Source: an uncultured Coriobacteriales bacterium (lineage in GTDB: Bacteria > Actinomycetota > Coriobacteriia > Coriobacteriales > UMGS124). Taken from it: a stretch of DNA of 64,000 bases. Below are positions 32,841-41,642 of the stretch, in pieces. The stretch's first letter is position 1. Each line of letters opens with the position of its first letter. The notes under the pieces are model-generated. The model was given only the letters and a program-made list of their open reading frames with translations. It did no database searches and had not been told where the DNA came from. The position numbers and the translations under genes were made by a program. The stretch lies in the NCBI GenBank assembly GCA_902464015.1, contig CABQHM010000004.1, forward strand, positions 1 through 64,000. The letters run 5' to 3'.

Positions 32841-35566
32841 TACTTAAACACCACCTCAGTGGATTCGCTGTACTCAGGCATCCACGGTTCGAAATCGGTC
32901 GGGTTAATCCACGCGCCCTCGGGTGCGCCCTCGGGAGCGGGATAGACCTTGACGGCAAGGCCGCGCAGGACATAGGTGCCGTGCTCGGGGTTGAACTTGC
33001 CGTCGGTCTTGGTGAGGATGTTCACGTTCATCTCGGTCCATGCACGGCTGGGGTCGTCCGTGTCGAGGTACTCGGGGTTCCAGAAGCGCTCCATATGAAT
33101 GGCGTCCTTGGCCATGCCGAGCGTGACGAATGCCTTGCCGCGCACCTTGCCGCGAGAGTTCTCGACCCAGACCCACTCGCCATCGACAATGCCGTACTTC
33201 TCGGCAGTCTCAGGATGCATGGACACGAGCGGCACGGGATAGAGCTCGCGCAGGTAGGGAATGTTGCGCAGCGTGCCGTGGTGATAGAAGGGAACGCGGC
33301 CCTCGGTGAGCATGACGGGGTACTCGTCGTTGCCCAGGTTGGTCTCCTCAGGCTCCATGTAGTAGATCAGCGGATCGTAATCCTCGTCGGCAGGCTGCAT
33401 GACGTAGGTCTTGCCGTCGGCCTTGGCCCAGGGAGCGCCGGTGCGGCCCAGAAGGAGCGTGCCCTCGGAGTAGGGCTCGACCTTCTTGGAAGGCGTGCTC
33501 CAACCCTTGGGTTTGCCGGTGCCGTCGTCGTCGAGGTAGGTGTAGTAATGGAGGTAATCCTCCTTGTCGATCCACTCGTACGTGCCCATCTCGGCAAGCT
33601 CGTCCCAACTCATGGGCAGAGTGCCCATGTGCATGTCCATCATCGACTGCTGGCCGTCCCAGTAGACCAGGTCGTTGCCGACGCTGGCGAGGTAGTCGGC
33701 GTCGATGGCCTTCTGGCAGTTGGGATGACCCATCTCGGCGCAGCGGCGCACAATCTGCGACCAAATGACGCCCTCGTTGACTGTCTCGTACAGATGCACG
33801 ACAGGCTGGCGAATGATGATCTTGTTGGCATGGGCGATCGTGAAGTAGCTCTCAAGCCATTCCTGGGTGGGCAGCACGTAGTCGGCCGCTTCCACGGAGA
33901 ACGCGGTGGGATACATGTAGAGGTGGCAGATCATTTCCATCTTGGAGATGATCTCGGGCAGCTGCCCCGCGTTGCCGATCATGGCGTGCTTGTTGCCGGA
34001 ACGCTCCATCCAGTTGCGAATGACGTAGGGCTCGCCGGTCTTGATGGTCTCGAACACCGAGGGGATGTGCGAGTGCGACCAAATGCCCAGGCCCTTGTGC
34101 TCGCGGTAACCCAGGCGCTTCTCGATCATCTCGGGGCTCACGATGGAGTTGAGCGTGCCGAGGTCCACCTTGTTGGGAGGATCGGGGAAGCGCTGCAGCA
34201 GCGCGCCGGGCCTCTCGACGTTGCCCATGAGGAACTCGAGGATGCAGGCACCCTCGGCGCCCTGGGCGGACTGGGCGCCCATGTCCGTTGCCACGCCGAG
34301 GATGAGGCCCGAGGGACCCTCGTCGGTGTAGACGCGGATGGCCTTCTCGATCTGCTCGGGATCCAGGCAGCAGATCTCGCCGGCCTTCTCGAGGGTGAAC
34401 TCGTCGACGCGCTCGCGCAGCAGCGTGAAGGCGGTGGGGTACTCGGTGCCGTCGATCTCGTAGGTGCCGAAGAGCTCGGGGTCGAGAGCCTCGTCGAACG
34501 GCCAGGGCATGGCCTTGGCGGAGTTGGTCTTCTTGTCCCAGACAACGAAGGTCTTGTCGGCGTCCTCAGCTTCGGGGTCGCCCAGGCCGACCTCGTGGGC
34601 ACGCAGCATCAGCTTGGTGTCCGTGTCGATGAGGTAGGGCAGGTTGGTCCACTTCGTCACGAACTCGTGGTCATAGAGGTCGTTCTCGATGATGTAGCGG
34701 ATCCACGACATCTGGAGGGCGACGTCGGTACCAGGGCGAATGGGCAGCCACACCTTGGCCATGGCGGCGTCGGGCGTAAAGCGCGGGTCGACGACGACCA
34801 GGTTGAGGCCCTGGGGGCGCTTGCGCAGCTCGGCGATGGCGCGGCCCGAACCTGAGGGAGCATGGTAGCTCGTGCAGGTGCCCCACATGACGATGGACTG
34901 GATGGGGTTGTCCTCGGGGAAGTAGAGCGAGGCGCATCCGCCGTACTTGGAGTCGGCGATGGACGTGGTGCCCGACTTGCTGCCGCCGTACATGAGCGAG
35001 AACGTGGCCATACGGGGAAGGAAGCACTGCGCACAGCCGGGCTCGAAAATGTTGGGCGAACCCATGGCCTGGGTGAAGCGGCACGGCGAGGAGAAGTGCG
35101 GGTTGCCGCCGCCGCCCGTGGAGGTGACGAGGGACTCGCCGCCGAACTTGTTGTAGTCCTGCATCAGCTTGTCGCTGATCTCCTCGATGGCCTCGTCCCA
35201 GGTGATGCGCTCGAAGCTGTTGGTGCCGCGCTCGCCCACGCGACGCATGGGGTACTTGTTGCGGCAGGGGTTGTACAGCGCCTGAATGGCCGACAGGCCC
35301 TTGGGGCACACGCCGCCGCGGCTGATGGGGCTCTCGGGGTTGCCCTCGATGCGCACGACGCGGCCGTCGCGCACCGTCGCGATGACGGCGCACGAGCAGA
35401 TGCATGCCTGACAGCTCGTGTACACCTTCTTCTCCTGGGGCTCAACCTCCTCTGCGCTGGCCTCGCGGAAGGTTCCGGCGGTCAGACCGGAACCGACACC
35501 CGCGAGAACTGCCGTCGCAGCGACGGACTTCAAGAAGTCGCGCCTCGACACAGTCGCTTGGGTCAT
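32840..35566 (-). CDS. Tat-exported molybdopterin oxidoreductase, catalytic subunit
   Basis: This 908-residue member of the DMSO-reductase superfamily starts at the ATG at 35566 (AGGAAGGAAGAG upstream), with a twin-arginine signal VSRRDFLKSVAA. An N-terminal 4Fe-4S site uses C52, C55, C59 and C87 (C57 is extra). The molybdopterin domains follow, and the segment GSPNIFEPGCAQCFLPRM (about 170-186) holds a likely cysteine Mo ligand, as in the polysulfide/thiosulfate/arsenate branch. The C-terminal cap binds the second pterin (PVPLVSMHPETAEKYGIVDGEWVWVENSRG). Related enzymes in gut Eggerthellaceae include catechol dehydroxylases; that substrate class is a hypothesis, not shown here. It forms an operon with the Fe-S subunit and is divergent from a membrane LuxR regulator. 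Confidence 0.85.
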   Translation of the reverse strand: MTQATVSRRDFLKSVAATAVLAGVGSGLTAGTFREASAEEVEPQEKKVYTSCQACICSCAVIATVRDGRVVRIEGNPESPISRGGVCPKGLSAIQALYNPCRNKYPMRRVGERGTNSFERITWDEAIEEISDKLMQDYNKFGGESLVTSTGGGGNPHFSSPCRFTQAMGSPNIFEPGCAQCFLPRMATFSLMYGGSKSGTTSIADSKYGGCASLYFPEDNPIQSIVMWGTCTSYHAPSGSGRAIAELRKRPQGLNLVVVDPRFTPDAAMAKVWLPIRPGTDVALQMSWIRYIIENDLYDHEFVTKWTNLPYLIDTDTKLMLRAHEVGLGDPEAEDADKTFVVWDKKTNSAKAMPWPFDEALDPELFGTYEIDGTEYPTAFTLLRERVDEFTLEKAGEICCLDPEQIEKAIRVYTDEGPSGLILGVATDMGAQSAQGAEGACILEFLMGNVERPGALLQRFPDPPNKVDLGTLNSIVSPEMIEKRLGYREHKGLGIWSHSHIPSVFETIKTGEPYVIRNWMERSGNKHAMIGNAGQLPEIISKMEMICHLYMYPTAFSVEAADYVLPTQEWLESYFTIAHANKIIIRQPVVHLYETVNEGVIWSQIVRRCAEMGHPNCQKAIDADYLASVGNDLVYWDGQQSMMDMHMGTLPMSWDELAEMGTYEWIDKEDYLHYYTYLDDDGTGKPKGWSTPSKKVEPYSEGTLLLGRTGAPWAKADGKTYVMQPADEDYDPLIYYMEPEETNLGNDEYPVMLTEGRVPFYHHGTLRNIPYLRELYPVPLVSMHPETAEKYGIVDGEWVWVENSRGKVRGKAFVTLGMAKDAIHMERFWNPEYLDTDDPSRAWTEMNVNILTKTDGKFNPEHGTYVLRGLAVKVYPAPEGAPEGAWINPTDFEPWMPEYSESTEVVFK

Positions 35567-35706
35567 TTCTCTTCCTTCCTCTCTTCGGTACGTGCATGGT
35601 GTGACCGGGACGAGCGGGCATGAGGGGCCGCGTGTTTGCGGAAGCTCGGTCGCCCGGCAGTGAGCAGTGTCGCGCTGCGGGACAGGCGCCCGCCACGCCC
35701 ATGAGA

Positions 35707-35812
35707 GGTAAACTGGGGTGTCCCCCTGGTGTAAACTTGCCGCCAAAAAGGATTAAACTCGGCTGGTATCTGGGAGTTTGGTCTTGGTTTGCTTTACACT
35801 TGCCCCATGGGG
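35707..35812. promoter_or_regulatory. Direct and inverted repeats between molybdoenzyme and LuxR gene
   Basis: Three related copies occur: GGTAAACTGGGG (35707-35718), GGTGTAAACTTGCC (35728-35741) and TTTACACTTGCC (35793-35804). The last runs into the perfect palindrome CCCCATGGGG (35803-35812). They fill the interval between two divergent genes and are candidate binding sites for the adjacent LuxR-type regulator. Confidence 0.45.
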
Positions 35813-35865
35813 GGAATCGATATTCTTCGGCGTCGCGACGGCGCCGAGAGCGGAGGCGGGGATCC

Positions 35866-37347
35866 ATGCACGACTCGCAGTGGCCGGCGGCGAAGTATCT
35901 GACCTACGCCTTCTGGCGCAGCTGGATCCTGTCGGTGTATACCGCTCCCATCTGGAGCATCTTTGCGGCGGGCGAGGTGGCGAGTTCTGCCTTCCTGAGC
36001 ATGTACCTCTTCTCCACGCCCGCCTACATCGTCGTCTGCATCCTGTGCGCCGTGGGATACCGCAGGGTTGCAGGCATGCTCAACCGCAGGGCGCCCATGC
36101 TCGCCCTGGGCGTCGCAAGCACCGTCGGCGTGCTTCTCGAGTATGTCGACCTGGGCGTGATCGGCGAGGGACCGGGCGCAGTGTTTGCGGTTGGCGCCAT
36201 CCTCACCGGAGTCTGCACGGCTCCCATCAGCATCAGGGCGGGACAGATTTACGCCCACACAAGGCCCACCGTCGCCGTCTCGAACACTGCGCTTTCGGAA
36301 GTTGCCTCGGGACTCATCTACTTCTTTGTCGCCATCAACGAGCCGGTGATTTCGCTCGCCGTCGTCGCAGTCCTGCCTTTTATGGCATCGCTCATGTCCT
36401 GCCTGGGCAAGGTGGACATCGAGGCGCGTGAGAGGAGTGCGACCGAGGCGCAGGCATCGCGGCCCGTTGCGGCACTTGCGCGCTTCTTGGTGGTCGTGTT
36501 TCTCATCACGTTCATCGCCTACTGCACGCGGGGTATGTTCCTCACCGAGAACACCGGCCAGACCACCCGCATTAACGCGATCGGCATCAGCCTCGTAGTG
36601 TTCTTGAGCTTCGGAATCGCCTTGATTTGCGCCTTTAGCAGGTCGTTTTCGTTTACGTGGCTGTACTACCCCATTGTGCTGTTGCTCGGCGTCGCCTGCC
36701 TGGTGCTTTTCACCGCGCAGGGCATGGGCAAGTGGCCGCTCGTCATGGTGGTATGCATCTACTCGCTCACGTCTCTGTTCAACTGGGGAATGCTTTCGTA
36801 TGCTGCCCACAGCGACTACTGGGACCCGATAGAGGTGTTCGGCTTCGGCCGAGCCGCCTTCGCGCTCGGATCGCTCGCCGGCCTCATTGCAATCACCTGG
36901 CTGGGACTGGGCCAGGTCGGTGCCCATGCAACCCAGTTCCTGGGCATTGGCTTCGCAGCCGTGCTGGTAGCGTGCGTGCTGGTCATCTTCCGCGAGAAGG
37001 ACATCGTCGAGATCACCAACGCCGGCTGGCTGGCGTCTGAAAACGAGAAGCGCCCCGACCCGGCCGACTACGAGGCCGACGTTCTCGATGCGGCACAAGC
37101 CGAGACGCCCGTGCCGGCCGAGGAGCGCGTCCTCACCGTCGACGAATACGCCGACGACCGCAACTTCACCCGCAGGGAACGCGAGGTGTTCCCCCTCATG
37201 CTGCAGGGGCGCGGCTCGAAGTCCATCGCCGAAAAGCTCGTCATCTCGGACAACACGGCCAAGAGCCACATCCGCAGCATCTACGCCAAATGCGGCGTGC
37301 ACACCCGCGCCGAGTTCATCGAAGCGACGGCAGGGCTCAAACGGTAG
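35866..37347 (+). CDS. Membrane-bound LuxR-type regulator
   Basis: This 493-residue protein starts at the ATG at 35866, preceded by GGAGGCGGGG. About 12 hydrophobic segments form an MFS-like N-terminal domain. The C-terminal LuxR helix-turn-helix is NFTRREREVFPLMLQGRGSKSIAEKLVISDNTAKSHIRSIYAKCGVHTRAEF. It lacks a receiver domain and acts as a one-component membrane sensor. It is divergent from the molybdoenzyme operon ending at 32235, its probable target. It is followed by copy B of the hairpin repeat and the converging second torD gene. A diverged fragment resembling its HTH lies at 56018-56110. Confidence 0.87.
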   Translation: MHDSQWPAAKYLTYAFWRSWILSVYTAPIWSIFAAGEVASSAFLSMYLFSTPAYIVVCILCAVGYRRVAGMLNRRAPMLALGVASTVGVLLEYVDLGVIGEGPGAVFAVGAILTGVCTAPISIRAGQIYAHTRPTVAVSNTALSEVASGLIYFFVAINEPVISLAVVAVLPFMASLMSCLGKVDIEARERSATEAQASRPVAALARFLVVVFLITFIAYCTRGMFLTENTGQTTRINAIGISLVVFLSFGIALICAFSRSFSFTWLYYPIVLLLGVACLVLFTAQGMGKWPLVMVVCIYSLTSLFNWGMLSYAAHSDYWDPIEVFGFGRAAFALGSLAGLIAITWLGLGQVGAHATQFLGIGFAAVLVACVLVIFREKDIVEITNAGWLASENEKRPDPADYEADVLDAAQAETPVPAEERVLTVDEYADDRNFTRREREVFPLMLQGRGSKSIAEKLVISDNTAKSHIRSIYAKCGVHTRAEFIEATAGLKR

Positions 37348-37388
37348 AGGAGCTCAGGGGCAAACATATCGGGGCCACCAATAAACGT

Positions 37389-37468
37389 GCGAGCGACAGG
37401 TTGAGAAATCCAACGGTTTTGGGCCGAAGTGGCCGACAAAGCGTGAGATATTTCAACCCGTCGCTCGC
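37389..37468. repeat. 80-bp hairpin repeat, copy B
   Basis: The arms GCGAGCGACAGGTTGA (37389-37404) and TCAACCCGTCGCTCGC (37453-37468) differ from perfect complementarity by one base. Overall the unit matches copy A (29967-30046) at about 88 percent with the same length. It sits about 30 bases past the second TorD gene, and similarity continues into the last codons of both torD genes (each ends in SAELGE). Confidence 0.75.
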
Positions 37469-37498
37469 GAGATGGTGCCGGATGCGTGCCGCAGGCCG

Positions 37499-38170
37499 CT
37501 ACTCGCCCAGTTCGGCGGACTCCTCGGCTACGAGGCGGCGCAGCATCTGGGCGATGCCGCGGTAGAAGTCGGTAGAGGCGCGGCCCTCGAGGAGGTCGCA
37601 GAAGTGCGGGGTCCAGCCAACGAGGTGCTCGCGCACAAAGGTTGCCTGGGCAGCCATGTCGCACTCGGCGGCCTCGGGCTCGTTAGCCGCGACGAAGTCG
37701 GCCGCACGGTTGAGCAGCATCGCGCAAAACTGCAGCTCAACGGCGATGTGGTCCTCGGGCACACGCAGAACATCGGCGGGCGCAAAGCCGCTCGCGGCGT
37801 AGGCCTGGCGGGCCTTCACGCAAGAGTCCCTGCGCATGAGGTGCTCGTCGGTGGTGTACACCGACTCGAAGGGGCTCACGGGGCGAGCGGACATACCCAG
37901 CAAGCAGGTCGAATGATCGGCCGCGAGGTCGCGGCGGCGCTCTTCGAGCTGCTCGGCGGAAAGGTCCGCCAGACCTGCCATATAGCCGTCGAGCGCGGTG
38001 CCCGTCTCAAGGCCGCCGGCCGCAAGAGCACCCAGGAACTCGACGGGAAGCTCCTCGTCGGACAGCGCACGAGCCAAGAACGCGAAAGTGCCGGCACGCG
38101 CCCTCAGCTCGTCAGCGTCTACCTGCGAGCCCTCGCCCGTGAACTGCCCGTTTGTCTTCTCGTCAACCAT
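37499..38170 (-). CDS. TorD/DmsD-type molybdoenzyme chaperone
   Basis: This 223-residue protein of the all-helical TorD family has PVSPFESVYTTDEHLMRRDS, the equivalent of the family's YPYESVYTS region, and VPEDHIAVELQFCAMLLNRAADFVAANE. It lacks the long acidic extension of the TorD at 30077 but shares its last six residues and its downstream hairpin. The ATG at 38170 follows AAAGGGAG. It lies downstream of the second Fe-S subunit gene, separated by a terminator. Its client is probably the molybdoenzyme at 38903. Confidence 0.87.
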   Translation of the reverse strand: MVDEKTNGQFTGEGSQVDADELRARAGTFAFLARALSDEELPVEFLGALAAGGLETGTALDGYMAGLADLSAEQLEERRRDLAADHSTCLLGMSARPVSPFESVYTTDEHLMRRDSCVKARQAYAASGFAPADVLRVPEDHIAVELQFCAMLLNRAADFVAANEPEAAECDMAAQATFVREHLVGWTPHFCDLLEGRASTDFYRGIAQMLRRLVAEESAELGE

Positions 38171-38274
38171 GGGAGCTCCCTTTCTCGCCCTCTACTCTTA
38201 TAGCACGCGTCAAAAGAGACGCTCACCATCCATCGGCACGGCAGCCGCTGCTGCCCGTGCCCGTCCATCCATAT

Positions 38275-38311
38275 AAAAACGGGCGGCGGAGCACCCGGCC
38301 CGGCCGCCCGC
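38275..38311 (-). terminator. Terminator of the second molybdoenzyme operon
   Basis: On the minus strand the stem GCGGGCGGC/GCCGCCCGT is followed by TTTTTAT. It begins about 45 bases past the Fe-S subunit stop codon and separates that operon from torD. Confidence 0.75.
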
Positions 38312-38356
38312 TTACATCATACCAAGACGATCACGCGTGGAACAAAGTGCGCAAAC

Positions 38357-38890
38357 CTACGAGATGAACGTGCTCGGGTTCGTCTCGCCTTCCATACGGG
38401 CGCCGCCCTTCTCGGCTGCAAGCTTCTCCATCTCCTCGATGGGGCCGAAGTGCAGGGCCTTGGTGGGGCAGGAAGCCACGCAGTGGGGCTCGTCCTCGGG
38501 AGTCTTGCCGCAGGTCGCGCAGCCGTCGCACTTGTCCATGGTGCCGTCGCCGTCAACACGATAGGTGGGCACGCCGAAGGGGCATGCGCCCGCACAGGCC
38601 TGGCAGCCAATGCACACCTCGCGGTCGACGACCACGAGGCCGTCCTCCTCGCGTTTGGTGAGGGCGCCGGTGGGGCAAACCTCAACGCAGGCGGGGTTCT
38701 CGCAGTGGTTGCAGCTCGTGGAGAAGAACCTGCGGTTGACGTCGGGGAACACGCCCTCGTCTTCCTCTACCAGCCAGCGGCGACGCGTGGTGCCGGCGGG
38801 AATCTCGTTCCACTGCTTGCAGGACACCTGGCATGCCCAGCACTTGATGCAGCGGCTCGTGTCAACGTAAAAGCCGTACTGGTTGCTCAT
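38357..38890 (-). CDS. Four-cluster Fe-S electron-transfer subunit (DmsB-like)
   Basis: This 177-residue protein has four 4Fe-4S motifs: CIKCWACQVSCK, CNHCENPACVEVCP, CIGCQACAGACP and CDGCATCGKTPEDEPHCVASCP. It has no export signal of its own. The ATG at 38890 follows AAAGGAGAG, 12 bases after the catalytic subunit gene. It passes electrons to the adjacent molybdoenzyme. As with the first copy, no membrane anchor gene is present. Confidence 0.88.
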   Translation of the reverse strand: MSNQYGFYVDTSRCIKCWACQVSCKQWNEIPAGTTRRRWLVEEDEGVFPDVNRRFFSTSCNHCENPACVEVCPTGALTKREEDGLVVVDREVCIGCQACAGACPFGVPTYRVDGDGTMDKCDGCATCGKTPEDEPHCVASCPTKALHFGPIEEMEKLAAEKGGARMEGETNPSTFIS

Positions 38891-38902
38891 TTTCGCTCTC
38901 CT

Positions 38903-41353
38903 TTACGCCTGGACGGGAGCCGTCGGGATCTCGGACTCGTCAAGCTTCTCGATCTTGACGAGGGTCTGCTTGGACATGCCGGAGTGGAACGGATCGTAGT
39001 TGTTGGGGTCGTCGTCGTACAGGACGTTGACCTCGCTGCCGCCGTCCTCGCAGCCGTAGCCGGGAAGGCCGAGCTCCTGGCAGTCCTCCCACCAGCCGCG
39101 GCGAGCCATGAGCACGTCGGGGGCGATGCAGTCGAAGTAACGGGCAACGAGCTTCACCCAGCCGTGCGGGCTCTCGACGCGGCACCAGTCGCCGTCCTCG
39201 ATGCCGTACTTCTGAGCCGTGGCGGGGTTGATCTTGAACCAGGGCTCAGGCTGCAGCTCGCGCAGGTAAGGCACGTTGACGTAGTAGCTGTGGTTGCACA
39301 GACGGTACGCGTGGACGTCGGAGAACACGAGCGGGTACTCAGCAGCGATGTCGGGCGTGCCGGCAATGGACTCAGCGGGGCCGTTGTACACGGGCACGCC
39401 GCTGAGCTCGCCGGTGTCGAGGTTGTTGGGCTTGCCGCCAATCCAGCTGTTGTAGCACTGGACCTTGCCGTTGGGCAGGTTGGCGAAAAGCTCCTCGTAG
39501 TTCTGCGTCTTGGCCTCGCCGGGGGTGAACTCCTCGGTGCGCTCGACGAAGATCTGGCCCTTCTCGCGCAGCTCCTCGAGCGTGATGCCCGAACCGTCGA
39601 GCTGCTCGCGCAGGCACTCGTCGAAGTCGCCGTGCCAGAAGTCGTCGCCGTAACCCATGGCGTCGGCCAGCTTGCAGTAGAAGTCCCAGTCGCTCATGGA
39701 CTCGCCCAGGGGCTCCTGGATCTTCTGGTTGATACCGATCCAGGTGCCGTCCTTGCTGTTCTTCGTGGCGAACTGCTCGTCGGACTCATAGTTGACGCAT
39801 GCGGGGAGCACGTAGTCGGCGTAGTCGCAGGAGCTGTTCCACTCGGTGTCCATCACGACGTAGAGCTCGAGCTTCTTGAGAGCCTCGATGATGGTCTTGG
39901 GCTGGCGGGTGGCGGTCAGCGGGTTGGACGACTGCGTGAAGACGCAACGCAGCGGGTAAGGCTCCTCGGTAAGGATGGAGAGCAGGCCCTTGTAGTAAGC
40001 GGTCGTGGGGCCGGACTCCTGCGTGACCATGGTCTGGAACCAACGCGGGGTCTCGGGGGCGACGAGCTTGGCGACGCCAGGCATCCAGCCGTTGGCCTCG
40101 TCCTCCTCGGAGGCGGGCAGGCGGTCGGTCAGGATGTCGACCGGGTTGGTCTTGATGAGCGAAGGAGCACCGGGCGCAGCGGCGCCGGAGCCGCCCTCGA
40201 TGGCGATGTTGCCGGTGATGGCCTCGATGAGGTCGATGCAGGCCTGGGCCCAGTGGCCGTCGTTCTGCTGGTCGCCGATGCCGTTGCCGCAGAAGATGGC
40301 CATGGGCTTGACGGTGCCCATGAGCTCGGAAATCTGCTCAATCTGCGCGGCGGCGACGCCGGTGATCTCCTCAGCCCACTCGAGGCTGCAGTCGGCCACG
40401 GATGCGGCCAGCTCGTCGAAGCCGTCGCACCAGTTGTCCACGAAGTCGTGGTCGTAGAGGTCGTTGGAGATGATGTAGTTCAGGACCGACATGGCAAGGG
40501 CGCAGTCAGTGCCGGGGCGCACGGGCACCCAGATGTCGGAGTGCGTTGCCAGGGCGTCGCGCATCGGGCGGATGTCGATGGTCTGGGCGCCCTTCTCCAC
40601 GGCGTTGAGACGGCCGTTGGGGTTGCCCTGGTTAATGCCGGAGTTCTCAGAGTTGTAGCCCCAGTTGACGATGAGCTTGGCCTTGCCGAGCTGGCCGGGC
40701 ATAGTCTTGTTGCACTGGGCGTGCGCAGGGCCGCCGAGCGTGACCAGGTTGGAGAACATGCGCTGCGAGTTGCAGATGGCGGAGTGCATGTAGTTGGGCG
40801 AGCCGTGAACGTTGAGGAAACGGCGACCCAGCGAACCGAGAACGGCGTAGTACTGAGGAGACAGGACACCGTAGGACTCGGGGCCGTACTTCTCCTTCTG
40901 CTCGAGCAGCTTGGCAGAAATCTCCTCGATTGCCTGCTCCCACGTGATGCGCTCGAACTTGCCCTCGCCCTTCTCACCCGTGCGCTTCATCGGGTACTCG
41001 AGACGCGTGGGAGAGTACATGACCTGCATGGCAGAGTTGCCCTTGGCGCACAGCGTGCGGCTACCGCGGCCCCAGTTGTTGCCGGCCTGAGGATTGCCCT
41101 CGACGTTGGTCCAGCGGCCGTCCTTGAGGTAGCACAGCGTGGAGCAGTGTGTGCGGGCGGGGCCACACATCTGGCAGAACGCGTGACGGACCTCCAGGCC
41201 CTCGTACTCGCTCTGCATACCCTCGCCAGAGGCGGCTTCCTCAGCCTGGGAGAGCAGCGGGGTCCCCAGACCGGCGCTGGCCGCCGCCATACCGGCGAGC
41301 GCCGCACCGGCGGCAACGAAGCTGCGCCTCGAAATGTTGGGGGTGCGTTCCAT
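38903..41353 (-). CDS. Tat-exported molybdopterin oxidoreductase, catalytic subunit
   Basis: This 816-residue DMSO-reductase-superfamily protein has a twin-arginine signal (ISRRSFVAAGAALAG). Its Fe-S site is spaced unusually: C60-x2-C63-x6-C70 and C102, plus an extra C74; the third gap is three residues longer than the usual Cx2Cx3C. The molybdopterin domains follow; SPNYMHSAICNSQRMF holds a candidate cysteine Mo ligand. The C-terminal cap is present (EPWFKINPATAQKYGIEDGDWCRVESPHG). It differs clearly from the enzyme at 32840 in length and Fe-S spacing, so the two probably have different substrates. It is divergent from a membrane LuxR gene. The ATG at 41353 follows GGAGG. Confidence 0.85.
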   Translation of the reverse strand: MERTPNISRRSFVAAGAALAGMAAASAGLGTPLLSQAEEAASGEGMQSEYEGLEVRHAFCQMCGPARTHCSTLCYLKDGRWTNVEGNPQAGNNWGRGSRTLCAKGNSAMQVMYSPTRLEYPMKRTGEKGEGKFERITWEQAIEEISAKLLEQKEKYGPESYGVLSPQYYAVLGSLGRRFLNVHGSPNYMHSAICNSQRMFSNLVTLGGPAHAQCNKTMPGQLGKAKLIVNWGYNSENSGINQGNPNGRLNAVEKGAQTIDIRPMRDALATHSDIWVPVRPGTDCALAMSVLNYIISNDLYDHDFVDNWCDGFDELAASVADCSLEWAEEITGVAAAQIEQISELMGTVKPMAIFCGNGIGDQQNDGHWAQACIDLIEAITGNIAIEGGSGAAAPGAPSLIKTNPVDILTDRLPASEEDEANGWMPGVAKLVAPETPRWFQTMVTQESGPTTAYYKGLLSILTEEPYPLRCVFTQSSNPLTATRQPKTIIEALKKLELYVVMDTEWNSSCDYADYVLPACVNYESDEQFATKNSKDGTWIGINQKIQEPLGESMSDWDFYCKLADAMGYGDDFWHGDFDECLREQLDGSGITLEELREKGQIFVERTEEFTPGEAKTQNYEELFANLPNGKVQCYNSWIGGKPNNLDTGELSGVPVYNGPAESIAGTPDIAAEYPLVFSDVHAYRLCNHSYYVNVPYLRELQPEPWFKINPATAQKYGIEDGDWCRVESPHGWVKLVARYFDCIAPDVLMARRGWWEDCQELGLPGYGCEDGGSEVNVLYDDDPNNYDPFHSGMSKQTLVKIEKLDESEIPTAPVQA

Positions 41354-41494
41354 ACGTTTCCTCCTTCACCCATTAACCCATACGTACAAAACAAGCGCGC
41401 GACAGAGCACAGTTCCGCCACGCTTGGCCTTACCATAGTCTGAAGAGCCTGAGGTGTCACGTCGGATGATTTGGCTACCGGGGTCAAATACTTT

Positions 41495-41520
41495 TTATGA
41501 TACGGTGTTTACCTGGTAAA
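41495..41520. promoter_or_regulatory. Candidate LuxR promoter element and operator
   Basis: The perfect inverted repeat TTTACC-T-GGTAAA (41508-41520) lies just downstream of a -10-like TATGAT (41496-41501), in the divergent interval between the molybdoenzyme and LuxR genes. The half-site GGTAAA also occurs in the interval at 35707. A role as the regulator's operator is plausible. Confidence 0.4.
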
Positions 41521-41642
41521 ATGACAATGCTTGACGAGCCAAAGAAAGCTGAAAATGTTGCATGTGCAACATCGGCCAATGGTGGCGCAAGAGAGACAAA
41601 GGGTGGATAATGGCTCCGTTCGGATAACGGGAATTGGGAGAG

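Noticed and set aside
32981..34855. Plus-strand open frame of over 600 codons opposite the first molybdoenzyme.
   Set aside because: Same shadow effect of codon bias; no start signal or recognisable motif.
38450..41443. Very long plus-strand open frame (nearly 1000 codons) opposite the second molybdoenzyme.
   Set aside because: The coding strand shows a Tat signal, Fe-S motif and pterin domains. The plus-strand translation is repetitive Val/Gly/Leu/His and spans two real genes.
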